From assembly GCF_000416985.1 (NCBI RefSeq), contig NZ_ATDL01000015.1, positions 434,001 to 498,000 on the forward strand: a DNA stretch of 64,000 nucleotides, in the 5' to 3' direction. Position 1 is the first letter of the stretch; each line of letters starts with the position of its first letter. The notes under the pieces are model-generated. The model saw only the letters and a program-made list of their open reading frames with translations. It was not told the DNA's origin and made no database searches. This DNA is from Sphingobacterium paucimobilis HER1398 (GTDB taxonomy: Bacteria > Bacteroidota > Bacteroidia > Sphingobacteriales > Sphingobacteriaceae). A program made the translations under genes and the position numbers. Positions 55,501-63,316 of the stretch are shown one piece after another.

Positions 55501-55664
55501 TTAATTAATGATACACCGACAAGCCCGGTCTGACTGGACTTGTCCATAACGGTGAATTTCCTGGATACATTGTCCTGCGCAATTGCCAGACTAATCTGTA
55601 GTATCCCAAAAAGTGCGAGTAATCCAAGTGAGAAGACTCGCGTTAAAAGTTCTTTTCTCATCAT
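52578..55664 (-). CDS. SusC/RagA TonB-dependent transporter (second system)
   Basis: Outer-membrane importer of 1028 residues with a signal peptide (1-30), a carboxypeptidase-like domain (about 35-110, VMDKSSQTGLVGVSL), a plug with GKVAGATVTTASTG, LYGVRGANGAIVITTKQG, and a barrel ending in NLKLTF. There is no STN domain, so it does not signal through a FecR protein; control is more likely by the LacI regulator. It starts the minus-strand block susC-susD-esterase-GH109-nagB-permease-nagA. It is divergent from uxaB with 197 bases between. Confidence 0.95.
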   Translation of the reverse strand: MMRKELLTRVFSLGLLALFGILQISLAIAQDNVSRKFTVMDKSSQTGLVGVSLINKRTKQSTATNATGEANLQAASGDQIQIQMVGYKTLVHIATSAQEVRVELESQQEAISEVVVTALGIKRETRGLTYSTQQLASDAVNNVRDNSGNIMTNLTGKVAGATVTTASTGPGGAARVVLRGNKSIAGNNNALVVVDGVPYDNTAGPQATGTTPNYGTSDGAANINPDDIESINILKGPSAAALYGVRGANGAIVITTKQGQAGRYSIDYNGSASLDQVNMLADFQNTYGRGNGGKKGVNIGESWGEQGATYKNNVRDFYRNAATFNNSISTYGGTEKVQGYMSYSNNKIGGIFQGNDLKRNSLNLRLNTELIPGLKTDVKLNYVNQQIANRPRLGDTGMPIEAYIMPRDMDDAELKDFETIDPSDGKPLRKYWSGSSIYDNPYWSINRTSVNEARDRITALGSVSYQLTDWLNILGRYSFDKYRDVIDGSFFHSTVSLGDVRDGGKYYQTHTQYSEQNFDFLLNGKHELNEDIQLNYTVGTSFLKRNYNSFQNMANGLSIPNHFSFLVATTPEFKDVKNYERRLNSIYASTQLSFYNNIFLDLTARNDWSSTLSAPYSFFYPSAGLSVVFHEWLDLPDWVTFGKARSSYTKVGNDPDPLQLQQLYQFDLGAEKGFVFRSATKSIPDLKPEETTSFEVGLDMKFFKDRLGFDATYYKSNTVNQLMYIPMPMASGFTREYINAGDIQNSGFELQLTAVPVQKENFRWNTGINFAVNRSKVLKLHSKAKRINITENTKYATVVVNEGGKYGDLYGHKWKQDPGTGKYIVDATGLPVVESNQKLGNFNPDALIGWTNSFNYKRFTLNTLIDARIGGEIVSGTSAYLASYGVAEFTEKYREGGLVLDAVQADGSANTAAITAQQLWQKVGQNGRDAWGDFFVYDMTNVRMRELALAYKFDVSKIKGLQAAQVSLTARNLFFFYRGKSKLDIPGIGKIKNPIDPEGALGSGNYQGVEVGLAPGVRTYGLNLKLTF

Positions 55665-55762
55665 AATAAATAGGGTTATAGTAATACCGTCTTCATGCAG
55701 ACGATAGGTTCAAAGAAATAAGATTCTCCTCAGGTTTGCAATCAAATGGCCAAATATAGTTC

Positions 55763-55776
55763 CGATAACGCTACCG
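55763..55776. promoter_or_regulatory. LacI-type operator candidate between susC and uxaB
   Basis: CGATAACGCTACCG is an imperfect palindrome around a central CG (purine/pyrimidine-symmetric: GRTARC-GYTAYC on one strand). Its place in the divergent region suits a LacI-family site for one or both transcription units. It shares the AACG core with the site at 42990-43001. Confidence 0.4.
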
Positions 55777-55861
55777 ATTAATTTACTTCTTTAACTGTTA
55801 AAAAAAGGATAGAATTGCAACAATTACTTTAATATCCAGCGGTAATCAAGTTCATTAAGCC

Positions 55862-57286
55862 ATGCTTTTAAACAGAGAAAATCTTCCCAAAATCACCAAT
55901 CAAGTAGATCAGGAGCACCTTTCCTCTCCTAAACGACCTACTCGTGTCTTACTATTTGGCACAGGCGTACTGCTACGTGCCCTACCTGCATTTTGTATCG
56001 AAGAAGCCAATCGGTCAGGCACATTCAATGGTGGAATTGTAATGGTCAAATCGACTCAAACAGGAAGTATAGAACCATTTTTAAAACAAGATGGACTCTA
56101 CACTCTATGTACTGCTGGTATCCAAAACAATAAAGAAACAACAACGCAACAAATAATTACCTGCGTAAATGACATACTCGATGCCAACTCTTCATGGAAT
56201 ACTATTCTCGAGCATGCCCAAAACAAACAAATAAATATCATCATATCTAACACGACCGAGAAAGGAATTGTGGATGTAGAAGATGACCTCTTTGCTTTTC
56301 CACCGAAAAGCTTTCCTGGCAAATTGACAAGCTATCTCTATGCACGTTTTCAGCACTTGGGAGCTACAGACGAATCAAAAGCTATCGTACTGCCCACAGA
56401 GCTAATAGATGACAATGCGGTCAAACTAGCACAAATCGTAAGAAAACTAGCTACAGGTCACAGCTTACCAACCGCATTTATCCAATGGTTAGATACCCAT
56501 GTTTATTTCTGCAATACATTAGTTGACCGTATTGTACCTGGAGCAATTACACTGGAAGAGTCTTCCTACACCGATAAATTAGCTATCGCAGCAGAACCAT
56601 ATTTCCTTTGGGCCATAGAAAGTAAAGATAATTATGTACAACAAGAGCTTTCTTTTATAGGCTCCTCCCCATATACCTTCATCTTACCATCCATAGCATC
56701 AGTGCGAGAGATCAAACTAAGGATACTTAATGGCGCACATACTTTGACTGCGGCCGCAGCACTCCTAGCACAACATCGCTTTGTGAAAGACAGCCTTATG
56801 GACTCAAACTACGAACGATTCATTAACCGACTTATACATCAAGAAATCAGACCTTCTCTTGAAGCAAAAGGCATACAACATAACGATATAAAGCTTTTTT
56901 CGGAAAGTATTATCGATCGGCTAAAAAACCCCTTCATAGAACATCAATGGAACAGTATTGCACAAAACTACCATGCTAAAATAAAAAGCCGGGTACTGCC
57001 CCTATTATCCTACTGGTATGCATTTCAAGAGCAAGCTCCTCAATATATAAGCTTCGGATTTACAGCCTACCTTTTTCTGATGAAAACACACATACATCTG
57101 TTAGAAGACAAAAGCCTAGCTGATGAGTTTAAAAATCTAAATTTTGACAAAATAGAAGAATTGTTATCCAATAAAACCATCTGGGGGACAGACCTTATGA
57201 TTTGGCCGTCTTGGGCTCCCGCGATAAAACAGCATCTCCAACAATTGGAAACAGTATCAATACATCAAATCATGCAACGTTTATGA
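55862..57286 (+). CDS. uxaB: Tagaturonate reductase (altronate oxidoreductase)
   Basis: NAD-dependent reductase of 474 residues in the mannitol dehydrogenase superfamily. It interconverts D-tagaturonate and D-altronate in galacturonate breakdown. Visible are the N-terminal cofactor loop LLFGTGVLLRALPAFCIEEA, ISNTTEKGIV, TFIQWLDTHVYFCNTLVDRIVPG and the C-terminal catalytic block VREIKLRILNGAHT. Its stop codon overlaps the next start by four bases (ATGA), so it is coupled to uxaA. uxaC, which would make tagaturonate, is not in the window. Assignment is strong because of the partner gene. Confidence 0.9.
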   Translation: MLLNRENLPKITNQVDQEHLSSPKRPTRVLLFGTGVLLRALPAFCIEEANRSGTFNGGIVMVKSTQTGSIEPFLKQDGLYTLCTAGIQNNKETTTQQIITCVNDILDANSSWNTILEHAQNKQINIIISNTTEKGIVDVEDDLFAFPPKSFPGKLTSYLYARFQHLGATDESKAIVLPTELIDDNAVKLAQIVRKLATGHSLPTAFIQWLDTHVYFCNTLVDRIVPGAITLEESSYTDKLAIAAEPYFLWAIESKDNYVQQELSFIGSSPYTFILPSIASVREIKLRILNGAHTLTAAAALLAQHRFVKDSLMDSNYERFINRLIHQEIRPSLEAKGIQHNDIKLFSESIIDRLKNPFIEHQWNSIAQNYHAKIKSRVLPLLSYWYAFQEQAPQYISFGFTAYLFLMKTHIHLLEDKSLADEFKNLNFDKIEELLSNKTIWGTDLMIWPSWAPAIKQHLQQLETVSIHQIMQRL

Positions 57287-58917
57287 AAGCACTACAACTA
57301 CATCCAAAAGACAATGTGATTATTGCATTACAAGAATTAGAAGCAGGAACATCTATCGCTATAAATGACAAAACATATACCGTAACCGAGAAAATTCCAG
57401 CAAAACACAAGTTCCTAGCAGAAGACTTACAAACAGGGGGACTTATATATATGTACGGAGAGGTCGTCGGATCGGTCTCCCAAAGCATGCATTGCGGTCA
57501 ACTTATCAATACATCTAATACTGTTCATGCCAGTAGTCCGTACAGCTATCAAGGATATCGCCATCAATGGGAAGCACCTGATTTATCCCGTTTCAAAAAC
57601 AGGACTTTCAAAGGTTATCACCGCACCGATGGCCGAGTTGGAACAGCAAACTATTGGTTGTTTATTCCCACAGTATTCTGTGAAAACAGAAACCTAGATA
57701 TTCTCAAAGAAGCCATGCTCGAAAATCTAGGCTATAGTATCAGTAATCCTTACAAGGATTACGTAGCGCATCTTGTAGACGCCTACAATAATGGTCAGAC
57801 ATTAAGTGAATTTACCCTAGATAACCCTATTAGACCTACAGAGAGACGGCTTTTTAAGAATATCGATGGAATCAAATTTCTGAGACACGAAGGTGGCTGT
57901 GGAGGAACCCGCGAAGACGCCCAAATGCTCGGCAAGCTATTAGCAGCATACATCGATCATCCAAACGTAGCAGGAGCTACCATATTAGGGTTAGGCTGTG
58001 AAAACCTACAGCTGCAGCTATTGTTAGACGAACTAAAACAAAGGAATCCTACGCTAGACAAACCCATATTACATTTTGAGCAACAGGCAGTAGGAACAGA
58101 AACGATGCTCTTAGAAAAAGCGATGACTGGTACGTTCAATGCGCTCATTGAGGCGAATAAAATAGAGCGTCAGGAGGCACCACTCAGCAAACTCGTCTTA
58201 GGCGTCAAGTGTGGTGGATCTGATGGTTTTAGTGGAATATCCGCAAACCCTTCTATCGGGTACACCTCTGATTTATTGGTCGGCTTAGGAGGCTCCGTCC
58301 TACTGGCCGAATTTCCCGAACTCTGTGGTGTCGAACAACAGCTGTTAGATAGAATGCGTAATCCAGAACATGCAGATAAGTTTGTCAAACTTATGGAAAG
58401 CTATGGACAGGCCGCAGAGAAAATTGGTTCTGGATTCCATATGAATCCTTCCCCTGGAAATATAAAAGATGGCTTGATTACGGATGCGATGAAAAGTAAT
58501 GGGGCTGCAAAGAAAGGAGGTAACTCCCCGATCGTAGATGTGCTAGATTACACCGAACCCATAACTCATACTGGACTGAACCTCGTGTGTACTCCTGGTA
58601 ATGATGTCGAAGCGACAACAGGAAAAGCGGCATCTGGAGCCACATTAATACTGTTTACCACAGGACTAGGAACCCCTACAGGAAACCCTATATGTCCAAC
58701 GTTGAAAATTGCAACCAATGACCAAGTGGCTACCCGTATGAAAGATATCATAGACTTTAGTACAGGCGGTGTTATCTCAGGTCAAAAATCAATACAGGAA
58801 ATGGGGGAAGACATCCTTGAACTATGTATCAAGACCGCTAGCGGAGAGATAGTGCCCAAAGCCGTACAACTACAACAGGATGACTTTATACCTTGGAAGA
58901 GAGGCATCAGTCTATAA
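57283..58917 (+). CDS. uxaA: Altronate dehydratase
   Basis: Iron-dependent dehydratase of 544 residues turning D-altronate into 2-keto-3-deoxygluconate. It has an N-terminal SAF-type domain (about 1-90) and a C-terminal catalytic part with GGCGGTREDAQMLG (57896-57937), LGLGCENLQLQLL and GVKCGGSDGFSGISANPSIG, all family signatures. The ATG at 57283, overlapping the uxaB stop, was chosen; the frame extends to 57202 but that part lies inside uxaB. It ends 3 bases before a strong terminator (58921). KDG kinase and aldolase genes are not seen here. Confidence 0.93.
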   Translation: MKALQLHPKDNVIIALQELEAGTSIAINDKTYTVTEKIPAKHKFLAEDLQTGGLIYMYGEVVGSVSQSMHCGQLINTSNTVHASSPYSYQGYRHQWEAPDLSRFKNRTFKGYHRTDGRVGTANYWLFIPTVFCENRNLDILKEAMLENLGYSISNPYKDYVAHLVDAYNNGQTLSEFTLDNPIRPTERRLFKNIDGIKFLRHEGGCGGTREDAQMLGKLLAAYIDHPNVAGATILGLGCENLQLQLLLDELKQRNPTLDKPILHFEQQAVGTETMLLEKAMTGTFNALIEANKIERQEAPLSKLVLGVKCGGSDGFSGISANPSIGYTSDLLVGLGGSVLLAEFPELCGVEQQLLDRMRNPEHADKFVKLMESYGQAAEKIGSGFHMNPSPGNIKDGLITDAMKSNGAAKKGGNSPIVDVLDYTEPITHTGLNLVCTPGNDVEATTGKAASGATLILFTTGLGTPTGNPICPTLKIATNDQVATRMKDIIDFSTGGVISGQKSIQEMGEDILELCIKTASGEIVPKAVQLQQDDFIPWKRGISL

Positions 58918-58920
58918 TAC

Positions 58921-58960
58921 TTTAATTCTGTTGCTTTCATACGGAAGCAACAGAATTAAA
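58921..58960. terminator. Bidirectional terminator between uxaA and pstB
   Basis: Perfect 16-base inverted repeat TTTAATTCTGTTGCTT / AAGCAACAGAATTAAA with an 8-base loop, between convergent genes. Confidence 0.88.
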
Positions 58961-58969
58961 ACAAACAAT

Positions 58970-59716
58970 TTAACCAAAGTTACCATTGATATAATTCAAT
59001 GTCATCTCGTTCTTAGGGGCATTAAATATCTGACTGGTCTCCCCCTCTTCTTTTACTTCCCCTAGATACATAAAGACGGTCTTATCAGCAATCCGTTGAG
59101 CCTGTTGCATATTATGCGTTACGATCACGATAGTATATTTTTCCTTCAGATGAGAAATCAGCTCTTCAATCTTCAATGTACTCACAGGATCCAGCGCAGA
59201 GCAGGGTTCGTCCATTAAGATAACCTCCGGACGCAAAGCTACAGCCCTAGCAATACACAAGCGTTGTTGCTGTCCTCCTGAAAGACGTGTAGCAGGCATC
59301 TTCAGATCATTCTTCACCTCATCCCATAAAAAGGCTTCCCTCAGTGCTTTTTCAATCACATCCTTACCATGAGGCAAGTTATTAATCTTCAATCCATAAG
59401 CGATATTTTCATATATACTCTTGGGAAACGGGTTCGCTTTCTGGAAAACCATACCTATCCGCTTTCTTATCTCTGTAACAGGAATAGCGCGATCATAGAG
59501 GTCTAAATTTTCCAATTTAAGTGATCCCGTAATTTTGGCATCAGGAGAAAGATCGTGCATACGGTTAAAACTACGCAATAAAGTACTCTTACCGCAGCCG
59601 GATGGACCTATCAATGCTGTGATTTCATGCTCGTTAAAAGAAACGTTAATCTTTTTCAACACCTCTTTTGTTCCGAAACTTATCTCTAGATTTTCTGCAG
59701 ATAATTTAGTTTTCAT
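58970..59716 (-). CDS. pstB: Phosphate ABC transporter ATP-binding protein
   Basis: ATPase of 248 residues that powers phosphate import. Walker A is GPSGCGKST, the Q-loop is GMVFQKANPFPKSI (the PFP motif is typical of PstB), the signature is LSGGQQQRLCIARA, and Walker B is VILMDEPCSALDP. It is the last gene of pstSCAB, overlapping pstA by 11 bases. No phoU gene follows, since the next gene is convergent uxaA. Confidence 0.96.
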   Translation of the reverse strand: MKTKLSAENLEISFGTKEVLKKINVSFNEHEITALIGPSGCGKSTLLRSFNRMHDLSPDAKITGSLKLENLDLYDRAIPVTEIRKRIGMVFQKANPFPKSIYENIAYGLKINNLPHGKDVIEKALREAFLWDEVKNDLKMPATRLSGGQQQRLCIARAVALRPEVILMDEPCSALDPVSTLKIEELISHLKEKYTIVIVTHNMQQAQRIADKTVFMYLGEVKEEGETSQIFNAPKNEMTLNYINGNFG

Positions 59717-60563
59717 TTTTCCTGTATTTGTAACGTATATAGAAAGCTGTCAGATTCAGCAAGAAGACAACAATAATTAATACTAGAGCCGTACCGTAAG
59801 CGATAGGACGTACCTCTTCAATGGACTGATGTTGCGTAGAAAGCATATAAAGGTGATAAGGCAAAGCCATGAACTCATTATCAATAGCACCTCCTACTCC
59901 GTTGATATAGAACGCCGCTCCCGTAAATAGAATAGGTGCTGTTTCTCCCGCCGCCCTGGACAATGTAAGAACAACACCGGTCAAAATACCGGACATAGCC
60001 GATGGCAATACCACATCTTTTATAGTTTCAAACTTAGTAGCTCCTACAGCAAGGGCTGCTTCGCGCGTACTAGCCGGAATACGCATCAAAGCCTCCTCCG
60101 TAGTCGTAATAATATAAGGTAAGGAAAGTAGCCCTAAGGTCAAGCCTGCCGATAGCATAGAAGTACCAAACTGTAATGCCTGTACAAATAAAGCTAATCC
60201 AAACAAACCGTATATAATAGAAGGAACTCCCGACAAATTACGTATGGCAGCACGTATAATACGCGTCAACCAATTATCCTCTGCATATTCATTCAGGTAG
60301 ATAGCGCAGCACACACCAAAAGGAATAGAAAACAAAGCGGTAAGCAACGTCAACAATACCGTACCAATTATAGGGGTTAAGATACCACCTTTAGTCATTC
60401 CTTCACGCGGCACCTCCGCTATAAACTCCCAAGATAAGGACCCCGCACCTTTAGATACAATCTCCCAAAGAATAATAACCAAAAAGAAACATACTAATCC
60501 CGTACTGAGCAACAGCGTACCCCACTCGATGATTGATGTAAAATTAAACTTCCTACGCTGCAT
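59706..60563 (-). CDS. pstA: Phosphate ABC transporter permease
   Basis: Inner-membrane permease of 285 residues with six spans. The GTVLLTLLTALFSIPFGVCCAIYLNEYA block and the EAA-loop REAALAVGATKFETIKDVVLPSAMSGI are family marks, and LSRAAGETAPILFTGAAF is specific to PstA. It overlaps pstC by 11 bases and pstB by 11 bases, showing tight translational coupling. Confidence 0.95.
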   Translation of the reverse strand: MQRRKFNFTSIIEWGTLLLSTGLVCFFLVIILWEIVSKGAGSLSWEFIAEVPREGMTKGGILTPIIGTVLLTLLTALFSIPFGVCCAIYLNEYAEDNWLTRIIRAAIRNLSGVPSIIYGLFGLALFVQALQFGTSMLSAGLTLGLLSLPYIITTTEEALMRIPASTREAALAVGATKFETIKDVVLPSAMSGILTGVVLTLSRAAGETAPILFTGAAFYINGVGGAIDNEFMALPYHLYMLSTQHQSIEEVRPIAYGTALVLIIVVFLLNLTAFYIRYKYRKNEN

Positions 60564-61443
60564 GATACTTTCTAAAACGGTTAATAAAAAATTCGCCCAC
60601 CAAATTCGCTATCAGTGTCATAAAGAACAATACGGTAGCAATGGCGTAAAGTGCAAAATAATGGGTGGTCTGGTAAGGTACTTCCCCCATCTCAATAGCG
60701 ATCGTAGCTGTCATCGTCTTTACCGAATCAAACATTCCCTCAGGTAGTAACGAAGCATTTCCCGTAGCCATCAACACCGTCATTGTCTCGCCTATAGCAC
60801 GCCCTACTCCTAGCATTACTGCAGCGATAATACCCGGTGCTGCCGCAGGAATAACAACTCGGCATAAGGTCTGCCATTTAGTAGCTCCGACACCATAACT
60901 AGCCTCCTTATACGTCTTAGGGACAGCATGAATAGCATCTTCCGCAACCGTAATAATAGTTGGCAAAGCCATTACTGCAAGCAAGATAGCTCCATTGAGT
61001 GCGTTCAAGCCATTCGGCAAATTCGCAACATTTGCCAGCCCGGGACCGACCAATACAATTCCTAGGAAACCAATTACTACAGAGGGAACCGCAGCCAACA
61101 TTTCAATCACTGGTTTCAGGATATTCTTCAATTTAGGACTAGCATATTCTGCTATAAATGCTGCAGTACCGATCCCCAATGGTATAGCGATTACCATCGC
61201 CCCAAAGGTGACCAATGTAGTACTGAGAATAAGCGGTAACATACCATACTTTGGAGTCTTTCCTGTCGGGTTCCATTCCAACCCTGTAATAAAATCCAGT
61301 GGCTTCACATCCAAAAAGAAAGAGAATGAATTGTACACCAACATGGCTAATATTCCTCCCAATGCCGCCAACACAAGGAGTCCTGTGATTTTAAAAATAT
61401 ATTTGAATGCTACATCCAAAGACAATCGCGTTTTAAACTTCAT
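60553..61443 (-). CDS. pstC: Phosphate ABC transporter permease
   Basis: Inner-membrane permease of 296 residues with six spans. GTAAFIAEYASPKLKNILKPVIEMLAAVPSVV and the EAA-loop KEASYGVGATKWQTLCRVVIPAAAPGI identify it, and AIGETMTVLMATGN is a PstC signature. It lies 36 bases after pstS and overlaps pstA by 11 bases. Confidence 0.95.
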   Translation of the reverse strand: MKFKTRLSLDVAFKYIFKITGLLVLAALGGILAMLVYNSFSFFLDVKPLDFITGLEWNPTGKTPKYGMLPLILSTTLVTFGAMVIAIPLGIGTAAFIAEYASPKLKNILKPVIEMLAAVPSVVIGFLGIVLVGPGLANVANLPNGLNALNGAILLAVMALPTIITVAEDAIHAVPKTYKEASYGVGATKWQTLCRVVIPAAAPGIIAAVMLGVGRAIGETMTVLMATGNASLLPEGMFDSVKTMTATIAIEMGEVPYQTTHYFALYAIATVLFFMTLIANLVGEFFINRFRKYHAA

Positions 61444-61479
61444 CTGTGTATGAATTATTTCTTTATGGAGATATCTCTA

Positions 61480-62337
61480 CTAATCCTTAATATAATAACC
61501 ATGGTCCTTTATGATCTCTTTACCTTTATCACTTTGCTCAAATTCGATAAAAGGCCGAACCTTTTCCCAGGAGCTAGCGACAACAAACTGGTATAACGGA
61601 CGTTGAAAAAAGTACAGACTGTTATTGATTGCTTCGATATCGTTGGGAGAATAAGCAACAGCTGTAGGAGTTTCCTTTATCTTAATTAATCGAATACCTT
61701 GCTTCGTTTCTGGCTCATCCCCTACATATCCTGCTCCAATGTAACCAACACCAGATTTATCTACCTTTACCCCTTCAATAATCTGTGCATTACCAGTCAT
61801 TTCCTTTGCAGCCGCCGAAAACTCAATCTTCAGTTTCTTCTTCACAAAAGAATAAGTCCCCGAACTGCTTTGACGTCCATAGATATTAATAGGAAGATTC
61901 ACAGGTGTCAATTCATTCCAATTCTTAATGGTACCATCTAGAATTTTAGCAAGAGTTTCTAGATCCAATTCTTCCAAAGGTAAATCCTTGTGGACGATAA
62001 AGGCCGTAGCATCTTCAGCGAAAACGACGGTTTTCAGTGCAATATCCTTCTTTTTAAACTGTTCTATTTCCTCTTCAGAAAGAGGCCGTGAGGAATTGGC
62101 AATATCAGCCTGCCCGTTCAATAACGATGTAATCCCTAAACCGGATCCACCGCCTGATATGGCAATACTAAAACTAGGATCAATCGCGGTGAATTTCTCG
62201 GCTAGATTAACAGCTAGGTTAACCTCGGTATCCGAGCCTTTCATCTTTATGGAATGATCTTTGGACGTACAACTGTGAACAACAGTCAGTACCACGAGTC
62301 CAAAATAGGTTAAACCAATAGGTCTGATTCTCTTCAT
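61480..62337 (-). CDS. pstS: Phosphate-binding lipoprotein
   Basis: Substrate-binding protein of 285 residues of the phosphate ABC importer. It is a lipoprotein (VVHSCTS, Cys23) held at the periplasmic face. The binding loops are IKMKGSDTEVNLA (usually KGSDTM), AISGGGSGLGITSLLNGQADIANSSR, and NIYGRQSSSGTYSFVKK. It leads the pst operon. ATG 62337 was chosen over a GTG two codons earlier. TTAA boxes with 11-base spacing lie just upstream. Confidence 0.92.
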   Translation of the reverse strand: MKRIRPIGLTYFGLVVLTVVHSCTSKDHSIKMKGSDTEVNLAVNLAEKFTAIDPSFSIAISGGGSGLGITSLLNGQADIANSSRPLSEEEIEQFKKKDIALKTVVFAEDATAFIVHKDLPLEELDLETLAKILDGTIKNWNELTPVNLPINIYGRQSSSGTYSFVKKKLKIEFSAAAKEMTGNAQIIEGVKVDKSGVGYIGAGYVGDEPETKQGIRLIKIKETPTAVAYSPNDIEAINNSLYFFQRPLYQFVVASSWEKVRPFIEFEQSDKGKEIIKDHGYYIKD

Positions 62338-62355
62338 TGCCACAAAAGTGACACT

Positions 62356-62399
62356 TTAATATAAAGAGAAGTTTAACCCAATATTAAGTACATGTTAAG
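62356..62399 (-). promoter_or_regulatory. Four 11-base repeats upstream of pstS (Pho-box-like)
   Basis: On the minus strand the sequence reads CTTAACATGTA, CTTAATATTGG, GTTAAACTTCT, CTTTATATTAA: four consecutive 11-base units each starting YTTAA or similar. Direct repeats with 11-base spacing are the form of PhoB/PhoP binding sites. The nearest unit is only 19 bases from the start codon, which is close for an activator site. Confidence 0.35.
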
Positions 62400-62453
62400 A
62401 GGGGGCTTTTTTGTTAAAACTGTGTAAAAAACCCATTAAATACACATAAGTTA

Positions 62454-62495
62454 ACATAGCCCTCTACATTCTATTAAAAAGTTAGAGGGCTATGT
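62454..62495 (-). terminator. Terminator of the siderophore-interacting gene
   Basis: ACATAGCCCTCTA / TAGAGGGCTATGT, a perfect 13-base stem with a 16-base loop, starting 5 bases past the stop codon at 62500. Confidence 0.75.
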
Positions 62496-62499
62496 AACA

Positions 62500-63312
62500 T
62501 TACTTCGTTTTTTCTTCCTGTCGGTCAGCGGCAGACTTGTCTTCTGCCACACCGGCTTTCCAATAGGAGAATGCGTAATAATCGCGATTACTCCATCCCA
62601 GGTCTTCTTTAAAATAAGAACGCAATGAACGTACAGAGCTGTATTCGCAAGCGACATAAGCAAATCTAGAACCTTCAGTAGGCAAAACTACCGCTTTCGC
62701 CCGTTCTGCAATTGCACTACCTTGCTCAGGATGAGCATTAATCAGCCACTCCACCTTAAACCCTTTATGCTTTACTTCTGGATGGATATCTGCTTCACTA
62801 GGAACCTCCACTATACAATACCCTTTAGCATCGGCAGGGAGGCTTTCCAAAATACAACAGATAACGGGGATTGCCGTTGCATCTCCAATTAGGAAATACC
62901 AATCCGCTTCCGTATAATGCTTGGTCTCTCTCACTTTCATTGCTATTCCCAACTGATCAGATTTTACGGCATTTCTCGCCCAAGCCGAAGCTGGCCCATT
63001 GTCTCCATGATTGACAAAATCAATGGTCACCTCGTTAGTGTCCGTATCAAATGCACGATGTGTATATGTACGTACCAGTGGTGTTAGATTTTCATCGGGC
63101 ATTACCCATTCTCCCCGTTCACTATCGAATGTAGCAAATTGAACTTCCTTCGTTCCAGTTGGTGGAATAAAAATCTTATTATTCGCTCCTAAGGTACATT
63201 TCCCAAAATCAGTATCCTCATCCGCTTTTAACCGCACGCGGATATAATGTGGCGTAATGTACTCTTTAGCTGTTACCTTAAATATATGTCTTGCGATAAC
63301 TGTCTTTTCCAT
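62500..63312 (-). CDS. Siderophore-interacting protein (ferric-siderophore reductase)
   Basis: Cytoplasmic flavin reductase-like protein of 270 residues of the SIP family, which release iron from ferric siderophores with NAD(P)H and FAD. The FAD-binding part has TPLVRTYTHRAFD and the VTIDFVNHGDNGPASAWA block; the C-terminal half has WYFLIGDATAIPVICCILESLP and ACEYSSVRSLRSYFKEDLGW. It lies 4 bases after the substrate-binding protein gene, so iron uptake and reduction are coupled in one operon. A terminator follows at 62454-62495. Confidence 0.92.
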   Translation of the reverse strand: MEKTVIARHIFKVTAKEYITPHYIRVRLKADEDTDFGKCTLGANNKIFIPPTGTKEVQFATFDSERGEWVMPDENLTPLVRTYTHRAFDTDTNEVTIDFVNHGDNGPASAWARNAVKSDQLGIAMKVRETKHYTEADWYFLIGDATAIPVICCILESLPADAKGYCIVEVPSEADIHPEVKHKGFKVEWLINAHPEQGSAIAERAKAVVLPTEGSRFAYVACEYSSVRSLRSYFKEDLGWSNRDYYAFSYWKAGVAEDKSAADRQEEKTK

Positions 63313-63316
63313 ACTA

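Noticed and set aside
57202..57282. A longer N-terminus for uxaA
   Set aside because: The extension lies inside uxaB, and ATG 57283 forms a standard four-base overlap.
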